This document shows, one piece after another, positions 35,548-43,024 of a stretch of 64,000 nucleotides of DNA; positions within the stretch are counted from its first letter, which is position 1; every line of letters starts with the position of its first letter. Origin of the DNA: Polaribacter sp. L3A8 (GTDB taxonomy: Bacteria; Bacteroidota; Bacteroidia; Flavobacteriales; Flavobacteriaceae); contig NZ_CP047026.1 in NCBI RefSeq assembly GCF_009796785.1, positions 1,882,001-1,946,000 of the forward strand. The letters are read 5' to 3'. The notes beneath the pieces were generated by a model. It searched no databases. It had not been told where the DNA came from and worked only from the letters and a program-made list of their open reading frames with translations. The position numbers and the translations under genes are program-made.

Positions 35548-36150
35548 ATGTTACAGAAGCAAAAATCTGAATTTACAAAACAGTTAATTCTTAATGAATC
35601 ATTTAAACTATTCTATAAAGACGGTTTTAAAACTACTAGTGTAGATAAGATAATGATAAAAACAAAGCTTACAAAAGGAGCCTTTTATTACCATTATAAA
35701 AACAAAAAAGAATTAGGTCTTGATGTAATTAAACTAAAAATACAGAAGAGAGTTTGTGATGGTATGATTTCTCCTCTTTATACTTCTGGTAATGCCATAG
35801 ACATCTTAAAAGCTACTTTTTTAAACAGAATAAAAGCATTTCCTTTAGAAGAAAAACAACAAGGTTGCCCAATGAATAATTTTATCAATGAAATTGGAGA
35901 TTCAGAAAAAGTATACCAAACGGCATTAAAAAGTATTATAGAAGAGTGGAAAACGGCATTAATTAATTTAATCGATAAAGGAAAAAAACAAAAAACTATT
36001 AAAAACGCTATTTCCAGTGAAGCAACCGCTGTTTATTTAATCAGTGCCTTTGAAGGTATGAGAGGAATACGTAAACTATATGATACGGATGAAATTATAG
36101 ATGAATATGTATTAGGTTTATCCATGTACATCAATCAAATAAAAGTATAA
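35548..36150 (+). CDS. TetR-family transcriptional regulator (NemR/AcuR-like)
   Basis: A 200-residue repressor. The N-terminal helix-turn-helix is visible as LILNESFKLFYKDGFKTTSVDKIMIKTKLTKGAFYYHYKNKKEL (residues 13-56), the TetR signature. The ligand domain contains KQQGCPMNNFINEIGD (residues about 108-123); the Gly-Cys at this place resembles the redox/electrophile-sensing cysteine region of NemR-type regulators. A 46-bp palindrome lies directly upstream and a related 12-bp site lies between it and the SDR gene, so it likely represses both. mRNA is predicted to be leaderless. Confidence 0.92.
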   Translation: MLQKQKSEFTKQLILNESFKLFYKDGFKTTSVDKIMIKTKLTKGAFYYHYKNKKELGLDVIKLKIQKRVCDGMISPLYTSGNAIDILKATFLNRIKAFPLEEKQQGCPMNNFINEIGDSEKVYQTALKSIIEEWKTALINLIDKGKKQKTIKNAISSEATAVYLISAFEGMRGIRKLYDTDEIIDEYVLGLSMYINQIKV

Positions 36151-36169
36151 TTTTTTTTATCTCAAAAAA

Positions 36170-36185
36170 GGTACTAGTTGGTATC
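36170..36185. promoter_or_regulatory. Probable second TetR operator, in front of the SDR gene
   Basis: TACTAGTTGGTA (36172-36183) matches the inner TACTACCTAGTA of the upstream palindrome at 9 of 12 positions and is itself an imperfect dyad (TACTA/TGGTA). It lies 30 nt before the SDR ATG at 36215. Confidence 0.5.
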
Positions 36186-36214
36186 TTTTGTATAAAATAT
36201 TAAAAAATAAAAGA

Positions 36215-36949
36215 ATGAAACTAACAGACAAAGTAGTAATTGTAACGGGGGCTTCTAAAGGAATAGGAAAAGAAATAGCAATACTATTAGCAGAAAACAA
36301 TGCTAAAGTAATTGTTAATTATTCTAATAGTGAAACTGAAGCTAATGAAACGGTAAGTACCATCATTAATAAAGGAGGAACTGCTTTTGCCATAAAAGCA
36401 GATGTTAGTAAACGAAAAGAAGTTACCAATCTGTTTGATAAAACAATTGAAGTTTACGGAAAAATAGATGTATTGGTTAACAATGCAGGTGTTATGGCAT
36501 CAAAAGAACTTAAAGATATTACAGAAGATGATTTTGACCATCATTTTAATGTAAATGTTAAAGGTTTATACAACACATTACAAGAGGCAGAAAGTAAACT
36601 TGCCGATAATGGTAATATCATAAATATTTCTTCGAGTACCGTAAAACTTATGTTACCAACTTATGCTATTTATTCTGCAACAAAAGCTGCTGTAGAACAA
36701 ATAACACGTGTGTTTTCTAAAGAAATTGGTAGAGGAATTTCTGTGAATGCTCTTGCTCCTGGCCCTACCGAAACCGAATTATTTTTAAAAGGAAAATCAC
36801 CCGAATTTATAGAAACATTAAGCGCTATGAATGCCTTTAACAGATTAGCAAAACCTATAGATATTGCTCGTGTAGTTCTGTTTCTAGCCAGCGATGATTC
36901 TAAGTGGGTTTCTGGTCAAGTAATTGGTGCAAACGGCGCTATGGTTTAG
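36215..36949 (+). CDS. SDR-family NAD(P)-dependent oxidoreductase (TetR-linked)
   Basis: A 244-residue classical short-chain dehydrogenase/reductase of the FabG type. NAD(P) motif VTGASKGIGKEIA (residues about 9-21), NNAG near residue 90, catalytic Ser in NISSST and YSATK (Tyr-x-x-x-Lys, about residue 155). The start at 36215 (MKLTDKVVIVTG) is preferred over the longer frame from 36188. Its location directly behind a TetR regulator with shared operator-like sites suggests a detoxifying carbonyl reductase induced by reactive aldehydes or quinones; this is an inference. Confidence 0.93.
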   Translation: MKLTDKVVIVTGASKGIGKEIAILLAENNAKVIVNYSNSETEANETVSTIINKGGTAFAIKADVSKRKEVTNLFDKTIEVYGKIDVLVNNAGVMASKELKDITEDDFDHHFNVNVKGLYNTLQEAESKLADNGNIINISSSTVKLMLPTYAIYSATKAAVEQITRVFSKEIGRGISVNALAPGPTETELFLKGKSPEFIETLSAMNAFNRLAKPIDIARVVLFLASDDSKWVSGQVIGANGAMV

Positions 36950-36954
36950 TCTAT

Positions 36955-37656
36955 TTAAAATTTTAATAAGTCCCCACTTTTTAATTCAATTGGCTGTTCG
37001 TTGTTTTTAAATAAACGAGCAGTCAATTTTCCTCTTAAAAAAACAGCCTCATTATCAACTTCTAACCAACTTCCTTCACGCAAACCTAAAACCGGAGTTT
37101 CATTAAACACATGAAACTCTTTAATGCGCGTTTCTCTGGTTTCTCCCATGTGTGTAGAACCTTCAATAGGATCTAAATAATGGGCATTGATATTAAAATT
37201 GATACATCCCAATGTTGTAAAACTTGGGGGATATACAATTGGCATATCATTAGTGTTTTTCATATTAATACCGCAAATATTACTTCCGGCACTTGTACCT
37301 AAATAAGGTGTTCCGTTTTCAATCACCTCTTTTAAGGTATTTAAAACATCATTTTTATACAATTGATTTACTAATTCAAAAGTATTTCCTCCGCCTGTAA
37401 AAATTGCTTCGGCGTTTTTAACGGTTTCTTTAGCATTCTCAAATTCGTGAATCCCTTTTACATCAATATTTATTTCTGAAAAGGCTTTTTTAGCTATTGC
37501 CGTGTATTCGTCGTAAGAAATTCCACTTGGTCTAGCGTACGGAATAAATAACAATTCTTTTACTCCAATAAAATGTGTCTTTAAAGTAGGTAATAAATAC
37601 GCTAAATATTTACTTCCATGTACTGTTGATGTACTTGCAATAATCATTTTTTTCAT
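36955..37656 (-). CDS. pepE: Dipeptidase E (peptidase S51)
   Basis: A 233-residue cytoplasmic aspartyl dipeptidase that cleaves Asp-X dipeptides. The nucleophile Ser122 lies in GTSAGSN, the catalytic His159 in NINAHYLDP, and the oxyanion/substrate region FTGGGNTFEL at residues 86-95. It is convergent with the SDR gene, with only 5 nt between stop codons, and no terminator is evident there. Confidence 0.94.
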   Translation of the reverse strand: MKKMIIASTSTVHGSKYLAYLLPTLKTHFIGVKELLFIPYARPSGISYDEYTAIAKKAFSEINIDVKGIHEFENAKETVKNAEAIFTGGGNTFELVNQLYKNDVLNTLKEVIENGTPYLGTSAGSNICGINMKNTNDMPIVYPPSFTTLGCINFNINAHYLDPIEGSTHMGETRETRIKEFHVFNETPVLGLREGSWLEVDNEAVFLRGKLTARLFKNNEQPIELKSGDLLKF

Positions 37657-37751
37657 AATTCAAAAATAAGAATTTTAAAACTTTTATTTTAACACAAGTT
37701 TACAATTCTCTTAATAGAGTTTTAAGACGTATTCCTACTTTCTTTGTAATA

Positions 37752-38534
37752 ATGAAACAAATACTTACTTTACTAACTCTTTTTATCTGTCTGACTTTCT
37801 TAAATGCACAAGAAAAAAGAAAATTGATAGTAGGTAAAATTGTATTAGACAGTTTGTCTATTGTTAATATGCATATTATCAATCAAAATACAAATATTGG
37901 AACAATAAGTAATGATAAAGGTGCTTTTGAAATTCCGGTTCATCTTGGTGACACCTTATTTTGCTCTCATCTAAAATATCAAGACAAAATTATTATCATC
38001 ACAGATAAAACAATTGTTAATCGAAAAATCAACATTTCTTTAGAAGAAAAAACAGTTGTTTTAAAAGAAATGGTATTAGAAAAACAACAAAGTATTTTTT
38101 ATCAAGATCCAGAAATAACCACTTATAAAGGTCCTATTGTAAATGCAGAGAAACTAAACCTACCTTATGCAAATACATTTGCTAAAGAAGATAAATCTAT
38201 CATTAATTTTAGCTCTGGAGCTGCCATTAGTTTAGATAATTTAATAGGTGCTTTAAACGGTAGTAAAAAAAGAGAAAAACAGTTAAAAGAAATGGCTTTA
38301 GAAGATAGTGAACTCATAAAAATTAGAAAGCATTTTACAGACGACTTTTTTATTACTGATTTAAAAATCAAGAAACTTTATATCAATCAGTTTTTAAATG
38401 ATTGTATTGATAAAAATATAATTCCTATTTTTAAAAGGGATAATAAATTAGATGTACTCAAATTATTAATGAAAGAAAGTCAACTTTTTCCTCATAAAAT
38501 AGTAAAGGAAGATATCTATTTAACCAACCATTAA
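37752..38534 (+). CDS. Secreted CarboxypepD_reg-like protein, paralogue 1
   Basis: A 260-residue exported protein: signal peptide MKQILTLLTLFICLTFLNAQ, then a CarboxypepD_reg-like beta-sandwich (residues about 25-100: GKIVLDSLSIVNMHIINQNT...GTISNDKGAFEIPVHLGD). The remainder, residues about 110-260, is helical and unassigned and lacks a TonB-dependent barrel. Paralogue of the next two genes, sharing the DSL.IVN..IIN...GT.S.D.G.F.I....GD pattern, but the most diverged of the three. It is 10 nt from the next gene. Role unknown. Confidence 0.82.
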   Translation: MKQILTLLTLFICLTFLNAQEKRKLIVGKIVLDSLSIVNMHIINQNTNIGTISNDKGAFEIPVHLGDTLFCSHLKYQDKIIIITDKTIVNRKINISLEEKTVVLKEMVLEKQQSIFYQDPEITTYKGPIVNAEKLNLPYANTFAKEDKSIINFSSGAAISLDNLIGALNGSKKREKQLKEMALEDSELIKIRKHFTDDFFITDLKIKKLYINQFLNDCIDKNIIPIFKRDNKLDVLKLLMKESQLFPHKIVKEDIYLTNH

Positions 38535-38543
38535 TACTCGTAA

Positions 38544-39356
38544 ATGGAAAAAAGACTACTTCAACTACTTTTTGTTTTTTTATCATTTACTGCCTTGGGG
38601 CAAGAAAGTAAAACATTAATATCGGGTAGAATTATAGATTCTTTAGGTATAGTTAAAAATGCGAATATCATCAACTTAAAAACAAAGCAAGGTACTTTTT
38701 CTTTTGATGATGGCCGTTTTCAAATCTATGTTTCAGAAGGCGATACCTTACAAATTTCAAACATACAATACAGTACTAAAACAATTATAATTAACAGAAA
38801 AAACATAACAGACAAAGCATTAATTGTTACTTTAAAACAAAGCACCTATGTTTTAGATGAATTCGAATTAAAAAGAAACCATTTAATTGGGCAGTTAGCT
38901 GTAGATATTAAATCTGTCCCCAAAAATGAAAAAATTGCTTTGTTAAAAAGTAATATGGATTTTTCTAATGTTGATTTCTCTTTAAAAGACCATAGAATTG
39001 ATGCTAATGATAGAGCAAAAACTAAAGTAGTAAACACGGTTGCTAATTCGTATTCTGGACTTAATGTAGGCGGAATTATAGGTGGTTTATTTTCTTCTAA
39101 AAAGTTTAAAAAAGCACAATCTAGAGATAAAGAATTTGATCGTAAAAAGGTGTTTAAAGATAAAATATTGGTTGAGTTCGGTGATACCTTTTTCTTTGAT
39201 AAATTAAAAATTCCTAAAGAAAAATACTTTCATTTTATAGAATATTGTTTACCTTTTGATATTGAAAAAATGTATGCCGAAAATAGACTTTTAAAGATTA
39301 TAGAAATATTTCAACAAGAAAGTGCATCTTACTTAGAAACTTTAAACAAAGAATAA
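38544..39356 (+). CDS. Secreted CarboxypepD_reg-like protein, paralogue 2
   Basis: A 270-residue exported protein with signal peptide MEKRLLQLLFVFLSFTALGQ and a CarboxypepD_reg-like domain (GRIIDSLGIVKNANIINLKT, GTFSFDDGRFQIYVSEGD). It continues with LDEFELKRNHLIGQLAVDIKSVP and a Gly-rich hinge (YSGLNVGGIIGGLFSS) before a C-terminal helical part (IPKEKYFHFIEYCLPFDIE). Very similar to paralogue 3 along its full length, so a recent tandem duplication. Starts 9 nt after paralogue 1. Confidence 0.82.
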   Translation: MEKRLLQLLFVFLSFTALGQESKTLISGRIIDSLGIVKNANIINLKTKQGTFSFDDGRFQIYVSEGDTLQISNIQYSTKTIIINRKNITDKALIVTLKQSTYVLDEFELKRNHLIGQLAVDIKSVPKNEKIALLKSNMDFSNVDFSLKDHRIDANDRAKTKVVNTVANSYSGLNVGGIIGGLFSSKKFKKAQSRDKEFDRKKVFKDKILVEFGDTFFFDKLKIPKEKYFHFIEYCLPFDIEKMYAENRLLKIIEIFQQESASYLETLNKE

Positions 39357-39367
39357 ATCTATCTGAC

Positions 39368-40168
39368 ATGGTAAAAAAACTATTTACAATTTTAGTGTTT
39401 TTTGTAACGTTTACTACTTTATCACAAGAAACAAAAATATTACTATCTGGTAAAGTTATAGATTCTTTGGGCATTGTTAAAAATGCAAATATTATTAACA
39501 TACAAACAAACCAAGGTACTTTTTCTTCGGATGATGGCCGCTTTAGAATTTTTGTTTCGGAAGGAGATTCATTACAAGTTTCAACAGTACAACACATAAC
39601 TAAGAAAATAAGGATTACCAAAACAATTAAAGATTTAAAATCTCTAACTGTTACACTAACATCAACTACTTATGTTTTGGATGCATTTGATTTAAAACGA
39701 AATGATTTAATGGGCAGATTAACTGCAGATTTAAAAGAAGTTCCTAGAAATAGAAAAGACTCTTTATTAAGTAAGGTTTTAGATTTTTCTAACATCAATT
39801 TTAAACAAAAAGACCCTACAATTGATGCCGTTGTAAAAGCAAAACCACCTACTGTAAACACCGTACCCAATTCCTTTGGAGGCGCAGGAGCTGGTGCTAA
39901 AATTCCTTTTCGTGATTCTGAACGCTTATGGGCATTGCGTAAAAAATTAGAACGCAAAAAACAATTTCCTTATAAAATAATGTCAAAATTAGGTGAAAAA
40001 TTCTTTTTCGAAAAATTAAAAATCCCTGTAGATCAATATTTTCATTTTTTAGAATACTGTAATCCTTTGGGTATAGAAGAATTACATAAAGAAAAAAGGA
40101 TTTTAGAGCTTATAAAAATCTTTCAGAAAGAAAGTGTTCCTTATTTAAAAATCATAAAAAAAGAGTAA
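39368..40168 (+). CDS. Secreted CarboxypepD_reg-like protein, paralogue 3
   Basis: A 266-residue exported protein: MVKKLFTILVFFVTFTTLSQ signal, CarboxypepD_reg-like domain (GKVIDSLGIVKNANIINIQT, GTFSSDDGRFRIFVSEGD), the same LDAFDLKRNDLMGRLTADLKEVP segment as paralogue 2, a Gly/Ala hinge (FGGAGAGAKIP) and the same C-terminal helix (IPVDQYFHFLEYCNPLGIEEL). It starts 11 nt after paralogue 2 and is followed 29 nt later by the DUF6702-like gene. Location is expected to be periplasmic or outer-membrane associated; no lipobox is present. Confidence 0.82.
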   Translation: MVKKLFTILVFFVTFTTLSQETKILLSGKVIDSLGIVKNANIINIQTNQGTFSSDDGRFRIFVSEGDSLQVSTVQHITKKIRITKTIKDLKSLTVTLTSTTYVLDAFDLKRNDLMGRLTADLKEVPRNRKDSLLSKVLDFSNINFKQKDPTIDAVVKAKPPTVNTVPNSFGGAGAGAKIPFRDSERLWALRKKLERKKQFPYKIMSKLGEKFFFEKLKIPVDQYFHFLEYCNPLGIEELHKEKRILELIKIFQKESVPYLKIIKKE

Positions 40169-40197
40169 TTTGGCGCAATAATTGTTTTATCACCTAC

Positions 40198-40695
40198 ATG
40201 AATACTAAAAAAACTATTTTACTTTTATTTATAATTCCGCTTCTCTCCTTCTCTGCTCACAAGTATTATTTGAGCTTAACCCAAATTGAATATAGAAGTG
40301 AATTACATACGGTACAAATTACAATTAATGTTTTTATTGATGATATAGAAAAAGCATTAAATAGCGATTACAATATAGACTTACAGTTAGATACCAAAAA
40401 CGAATTAAAAGATAACGACGTATATTTTAAGAAATATCTTAACAAAAAACTACATTTAAAAATTGACGAGGTTTCTAGAAGCTTTAATTACATCGGTAAA
40501 GAATACGATGGAGATTTAGTTTATTTTTATCTAGAGATTGAAGATGTAGCCCAATTAAACACAATAGAAGTTTCTAATAAAATATTAACAACACATTTTC
40601 CTCAACAACAAAATTTAATAAAATCTAAAGTGGGTAAAGAACACAAAAGTATTTTATTAAATGCAAAAAATGATAAAGGTTTGTTAAAATTTTAA
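40198..40695 (+). CDS. DUF6702-like exported protein
   Basis: A 165-residue exported protein: MNTKKTILLLFIIPLLSFSAH signal, then a beta-rich region (KYYLSLTQIEYRSELHTVQITINVFIDDIEKAL) that I associate with the DUF6702 family. In Flavobacteria this family lies next to the CarboxypepD_reg-like and M1 peptidase genes, exactly as here. No catalytic residues are recognisable. Its start lies 29 nt behind paralogue 3, so it is probably part of the same operon; the M1 gene follows 61 nt later. Confidence 0.78.
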   Translation: MNTKKTILLLFIIPLLSFSAHKYYLSLTQIEYRSELHTVQITINVFIDDIEKALNSDYNIDLQLDTKNELKDNDVYFKKYLNKKLHLKIDEVSRSFNYIGKEYDGDLVYFYLEIEDVAQLNTIEVSNKILTTHFPQQQNLIKSKVGKEHKSILLNAKNDKGLLKF

Positions 40696-40756
40696 CTCTT
40701 TTTAACTTTTTTACCTACTAATCCTTAATTTGTACGCTAATTCAACTCAGGTACAA

Positions 40757-42886
40757 ATGAAAAAAATTACTTTACTCTTACTCTCTGTATTTTTTATTGG
40801 GACTGCTACGTATGCCCAAGAACAAAATATTACCAAACAAGGTCATACCAATCAAAACAAATTTAAACAACTTAAAGATGAACTAGCTACCCCAAATAGC
40901 CAAAGAACAGCTTCTGGTGCTCCCGGTGTAAATTACACGCAGCAAAAGGTAGATTATGTAATGGATATTGTTTTAGATGATGAAAATCAAAAAATAACAG
41001 GTAAAGAAACCATTACCTATCATAACAACTCTAAAGATGATTTATCTTATTTATGGGTGCAATTAGACCAAAATATGAGGGCTAAAGATTCTAAAACGCC
41101 AGATATTCAGCCAAATAAAATTTCTAAAAGCATCAGTAAAAAGAAATTTGAGAGCACTTATTCTGCTGAACCTTTTGATGGTGGTTTTAAAATTACAAGT
41201 GTAACAAACACAAACGGTAGCAACTTATCTCATACTATTAACCAAACAATGATGCGTATTAATTTACAAAAACCTTTGGCTTCTGGAGAAACTTTTTCTT
41301 TTAAAATAAATTGGTGGTACAATATTAATAACCACAGAACACAAGGTGGTCGCTCTGGATTTGAACATTTTACAGAAAATGACAATAACAATTATGTAAT
41401 TGCACAGTTTTACCCAAGATTGTGTGTATATGATAATGTAGAAGGATGGCAAAACGGTCAGTTTTGGGGAAGAAGTGAATTTGCTTTAGAATTTGGAGAT
41501 TTTACGGTAAATATTACAACACCCAAAGACCACATGTTAGGTGCAACGGGAGTTTTACAAAATGAAAGTGATGTTTTTACAAAAACAGAATTAAAGAGAT
41601 TAGCTAAAGCTAGAAAAACTTTTGACAACCCTGTTGTTATTCGTACTCAAAAAGAAGCAACTAAAATTGAAAAAAGTAAATCTAAAGAAACTAAAACTTG
41701 GAAATTTATTGCTAAAAACGTGCGTGATTACGCATTTGCAACTTCAAGAAAGTTTATTTGGGATGCCATGGCAGTAGATATTAATGGTAAAACGGTAATG
41801 GCATATTCTTTATATTCTAAAGAAGCAAATCCTTTATATGGAGAGCATTCTACAAGAGCAGTTGCACAAACCTTAAAAACATATTCTAAATATACATTTG
41901 ATTATCCGTATCATAAAGCAATTTCTGTAGACGGACAAATGGGAATGGAATACCCTCAAATTTGTTTCAACCCAGGAAGACCAGATGCAGACGGCACCTA
42001 TTCTGATAGAGTAAAATACAGAATGATAAAAGTAACGATTCACGAAGTTGGTCATAACTTTTTTCCGATGATTGTAAATTCTGATGAAAGACAATGGACT
42101 TGGATGGACGAAGGTTTAAATTCTTATGTAGAAATGCAAGCCGAATTAGCGTATGATAAAGATTTCCCTATTACTAGAGGATATCCTAAAAATATTGTAA
42201 AATATATGGCAGGAGATCAATCTAAGATTGCTCCAATTATGTCTAAAGGAGATCATGTGTATGAATTTGGTAACAATGCGTACGGTAAACCTGCTACCGC
42301 TTTATGGATTCTAAGAGAAACAATTATGGGTAAAGAATTGTTTGACCATGCTTTTAGAACTTATTCTCAACGTTGGATGTTTAAACACCCAACGCCTGCA
42401 GACTTTTTTAGAACAATGGAAGATGCCTCTGGTGTAGATTTAGACTGGTTTTGGAGGGGATGGTTTTACACTACAGATGTAACAGATATTGGTATTAAAA
42501 GTGTAAAAAAATACTACACAAAAGCAAATGGTGAAAATGTAGATTTTATAGAGGACACAACAGAAGGTTTAGCTTTTGGCACTGCTAAAAACAAAAAATC
42601 TAAATTTCATTATGAAATTACATACAACAAACCAGGTGGATTAGTTATGCCAATTATTGTACAATTTAACTATACCGATGGTACAACAGAAAGAAAAGTA
42701 TATCCTGCACAAATTTGGAGACTTAACGATCAAGAAATAACCAAAGTGTTTTCTTCTGACAAAGAAGTTTCTAAAATTACTATAGATCCTAATCAAGAAA
42801 CTGCAGACGTAGATACCTCAAATAATAGTTGGCCAAAAGAACAAAATAATAAATTCGAAAAATTTAAAAGCAAAGTAAAAGGATAA
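40757..42886 (+). CDS. Secreted M1-family zinc metallopeptidase, copy 1
   Basis: A 709-residue exported aminopeptidase-type protein (start at 40757, MKKITLLLLSVFFIGTATYAQ signal; the longer frame from 40730 has no signal-like beginning). The M1 zinc motif is HEVGHNFF with the distal Glu in WMDEGLNS, and the substrate-side motif is GQMGMEYPQ instead of the usual GAMEN. N-terminal M1 beta domain at about residues 60-270. A hairpin terminator follows. Paralogue of the next gene. Probably periplasmic or surface-exposed, processing peptides; it may act on the preceding secreted proteins, which is speculative. Confidence 0.93.
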   Translation: MKKITLLLLSVFFIGTATYAQEQNITKQGHTNQNKFKQLKDELATPNSQRTASGAPGVNYTQQKVDYVMDIVLDDENQKITGKETITYHNNSKDDLSYLWVQLDQNMRAKDSKTPDIQPNKISKSISKKKFESTYSAEPFDGGFKITSVTNTNGSNLSHTINQTMMRINLQKPLASGETFSFKINWWYNINNHRTQGGRSGFEHFTENDNNNYVIAQFYPRLCVYDNVEGWQNGQFWGRSEFALEFGDFTVNITTPKDHMLGATGVLQNESDVFTKTELKRLAKARKTFDNPVVIRTQKEATKIEKSKSKETKTWKFIAKNVRDYAFATSRKFIWDAMAVDINGKTVMAYSLYSKEANPLYGEHSTRAVAQTLKTYSKYTFDYPYHKAISVDGQMGMEYPQICFNPGRPDADGTYSDRVKYRMIKVTIHEVGHNFFPMIVNSDERQWTWMDEGLNSYVEMQAELAYDKDFPITRGYPKNIVKYMAGDQSKIAPIMSKGDHVYEFGNNAYGKPATALWILRETIMGKELFDHAFRTYSQRWMFKHPTPADFFRTMEDASGVDLDWFWRGWFYTTDVTDIGIKSVKKYYTKANGENVDFIEDTTEGLAFGTAKNKKSKFHYEITYNKPGGLVMPIIVQFNYTDGTTERKVYPAQIWRLNDQEITKVFSSDKEVSKITIDPNQETADVDTSNNSWPKEQNNKFEKFKSKVKG

Positions 42887-42908
42887 CAGTAGTTCTTTAA
42901 TTAAAAAA

Positions 42909-42935
42909 AGCGATATCTCTGGGTATCGCTTTTTC
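42909..42935 (+). terminator. Terminator after M1 copy 1
   Basis: AGCGATA (42909-42915) pairs with TATCGCT at 42924-42930, followed by TTTTC; 22 nt after the stop codon. Confidence 0.85.
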
Positions 42936-42944
42936 TTATAAAAA

Positions 42945-42977
42945 TTTGTTAATTTTTTAACATTCAACCAACCTTTG
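42945..42977 (+). promoter_or_regulatory. Promoter of M1 copy 2
   Basis: TTTG (42945-42948) followed after 21 nt by AACCTTTG (42970-42977), which fits -33 TTTG and -7 TAnnTTTG with one mismatch. It lies 47 nt before the ATG at 43025. Confidence 0.5.
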
Positions 42978-43024
42978 TAGACTTATCACTAATTTTATCG
43001 ATAATTAAACCCAAATTAAAACAA

